Shown one piece after another: positions 63,199 through 64,000 of a stretch of 64,000 nt of DNA (the stretch's first letter is position 1; each line of letters begins with the position of its first letter). Below the pieces are notes generated by a model, which was not told where the DNA came from, made no database searches, and saw only the letters and a list, made by a program, of their open reading frames with translations. The stretch is taken from the NCBI RefSeq assembly GCF_002205845.1, contig NZ_NISI01000016.1, forward strand, positions 1 through 64,000. Reading direction: 5' to 3'. Position numbers and translations under genes: made by a program. The DNA comes from Roseateles puraquae (GTDB lineage Bacteria; Pseudomonadota; Gammaproteobacteria; Burkholderiales; Burkholderiaceae_C).

Positions 63199-64000
63199 TT
63201 CACTTCCAGCTTCATCACGTGGGCGATGAAGGCCAGGATGTCGCTGCGCTCCTCGATGATCTTGGAGGTGGGCTTGCCCGCGCCGTGGCCGGCATTGGTC
63301 TCGATGCGGATCAGCTTGGGCGCAGCGCCGGTGTCGGCGGCCTGCAGCGTGGCGGCGTACTTGAAGCTGTGCGCGGGCACGACGCGGTCGTCGTGGTCAC
63401 CCGTGGTGACGAGCACGGCCGGGTAGTTCACGCCACTCTTGATGTTGTGCAGCGGCGAGTAGGCCTGCAGGGCCTTGAACATCTCCGGGCTGTCCTTGCT
63501 GGTGCCGTAGTCGGTGGCCCAGGCCCAGCCGATGGTGAAGTTCTGGTAGCGCAGCATGTCCATCACGCCGACCTGCGGCACGGCCGCGGCGAAGAGGTCG
63601 GGGCGCTGGTTGGTGACCGCGCCGACCAGCAGGCCGCCGTTGCTGCCCCCGTTGATGGCCAGCGTGGCGGGGCTGGCCACCTTGTTGGCCACCAACCATT
63701 CGCCGGCCGCGATGAAGTCGTCAAAGACGTTCTGCTTCTTGAGCTTGGTGCCGGCCTCATGCCAGGCCGCGCCGTACTCGCCACCGCCGCGGATGGAAGC
63801 GATCACGTAGACACCGCCCATCTTCAGCCAGGTGGCCGCGGTGACGCCGTAGCCGGGCGTGATGGAGATGTCGAAGCCGCCGTAGCCGTAGAGCAGCGTG
63901 GGGTTCTTGCCATCGAGCTTGAGGCCCTTCTTGGCCGCGATGAAGATCGGGAAGCGCGTGCCGTCCTTGCTGGTGACGAATTCGCGGCGCGTCTCGTACT
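63195..64000 (-). CDS. Prolyl oligopeptidase family serine peptidase (3' part)
   Basis: The N-terminal part lies beyond the right edge. The catalytic alpha/beta-hydrolase domain is complete: nucleophile [12 protein letters not shown], aspartate in [14 protein letters not shown] and histidine in [21 protein letters not shown] and [10 protein letters not shown] are family hallmarks. It cleaves short proline-containing peptides, in the periplasm or cytoplasm depending on the missing N-terminus. It is in one unit with the GNAT gene. Confidence 0.93.
   Translation of the reverse strand, partial: YETRREFVTSKDGTRFPIFIAAKKGLKLDGKNPTLLYGYGGFDISITPGYGVTAATWLKMGGVYVIASIRGGGEYGAAWHEAGTKLKKQNVFDDFIAAGEWLVANKVASPATLAINGGSNGGLLVGAVTNQRPDLFAAAVPQVGVMDMLRYQNFTIGWAWATDYGTSKDSPEMFKALQAYSPLHNIKSGVNYPAVLVTTGDHDDRVVPAHSFKYAATLQAADTGAAPKLIRIETNAGHGAGKPTSKIIEERSDILAFIAHVMKLEVK

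Overview
The window is about 64 kb of very GC-rich, densely packed bacterial chromosome. Gene content points to a betaproteobacterium of the order Burkholderiales, near the Leptothrix/Rubrivivax/Roseateles/Ideonella group. Supporting features are an orphan TctBA permease pair, PEP-CTERM (exosortase-sorted) surface proteins, a membrane-bound urate oxidase (PuuD) purine pathway, an HNE_0200-type diheme cytochrome, and REP-like palindromes built around a GGGGTCAGAG core. This placement is inference from gene families; no rRNA gene lies inside the window.

Layout. 1-360: leftward-facing strong promoter, probably of an rRNA operon just outside the window, plus hairpins. 359-5038: tctA/tctB, a GspE/PilB-type ATPase and a spermidine-synthase-like methyltransferase. 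5048-8583: DNA-deoxyinosine glycosylase, MscS channel, MOSC protein, TatD nuclease and a ParE/RHH toxin-antitoxin pair. 8623-11415: lolC-lolD-purU operon. 11504-15959: histidine phosphatase, DUF3857/transglutaminase/TPR protein and HDOD protein. 16036-24701: purine catabolism, with puuD-gckA, hiuH-xdhC, and puuE-(uraD/allC fusion)-M20 hydrolase. 24892-29174: a response regulator/diguanylate cyclase and a large hybrid histidine kinase. 29227-36378: a probable copper/metal acquisition cluster (DUF2946, TonB receptor, YcnI-like protein, siderophore-type TonB receptor, PepSY membrane protein). 36621-43673: membrane GGDEF protein, NTF2-like protein, two cytochromes c, hemerythrin-like protein and a MalT-type LuxR regulator. 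43799-49437: PEP-CTERM lectin, PhoD phosphatase, DVUA0089-type PEP-CTERM protein, SH3 protein and an RRM RNA-binding protein. 49497-52341: a lower-GC accessory patch of orphan hypotheticals, a frameshifted DUF4238 gene and two copies of a short dispersed repeat. 52368-64000: secreted hypotheticals, an ASCH protein, a METTL25-like methyltransferase, a third PEP-CTERM protein, an ABC ATPase with a permease fused to a CPBP protease domain, a phosphatase, two GNAT acetyltransferases, an esterase, a SPOR-like membrane protein and the 3' end of a prolyl oligopeptidase.

How genes work together. The purine block can take urate through 5-hydroxyisourate (PuuD), OHCU (HiuH), allantoin (UraD domain), allantoate (PuuE) and onward (AllC domain). 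GckA closes the glyoxylate/tartronate-semialdehyde branch at 2-phosphoglycerate, and XdhC would mature xanthine dehydrogenase made elsewhere. Genes for xanthine dehydrogenase, ureidoglycolate breakdown and glyoxylate carboligase are not in the window. The metal cluster has receptors and periplasmic/inner-membrane helpers but no TonB-ExbBD.

Most novel-looking points: REP-like DNA supplying the first codons of the UraD/AllC fusion; a palindrome-bearing in-frame insertion in the neighbouring M20 hydrolase; the ABC permease-CPBP fusion; the Cys/Asp-rich TonB receptor cluster; and the degraded low-GC patch. I found no clearly new defence or mobile system.
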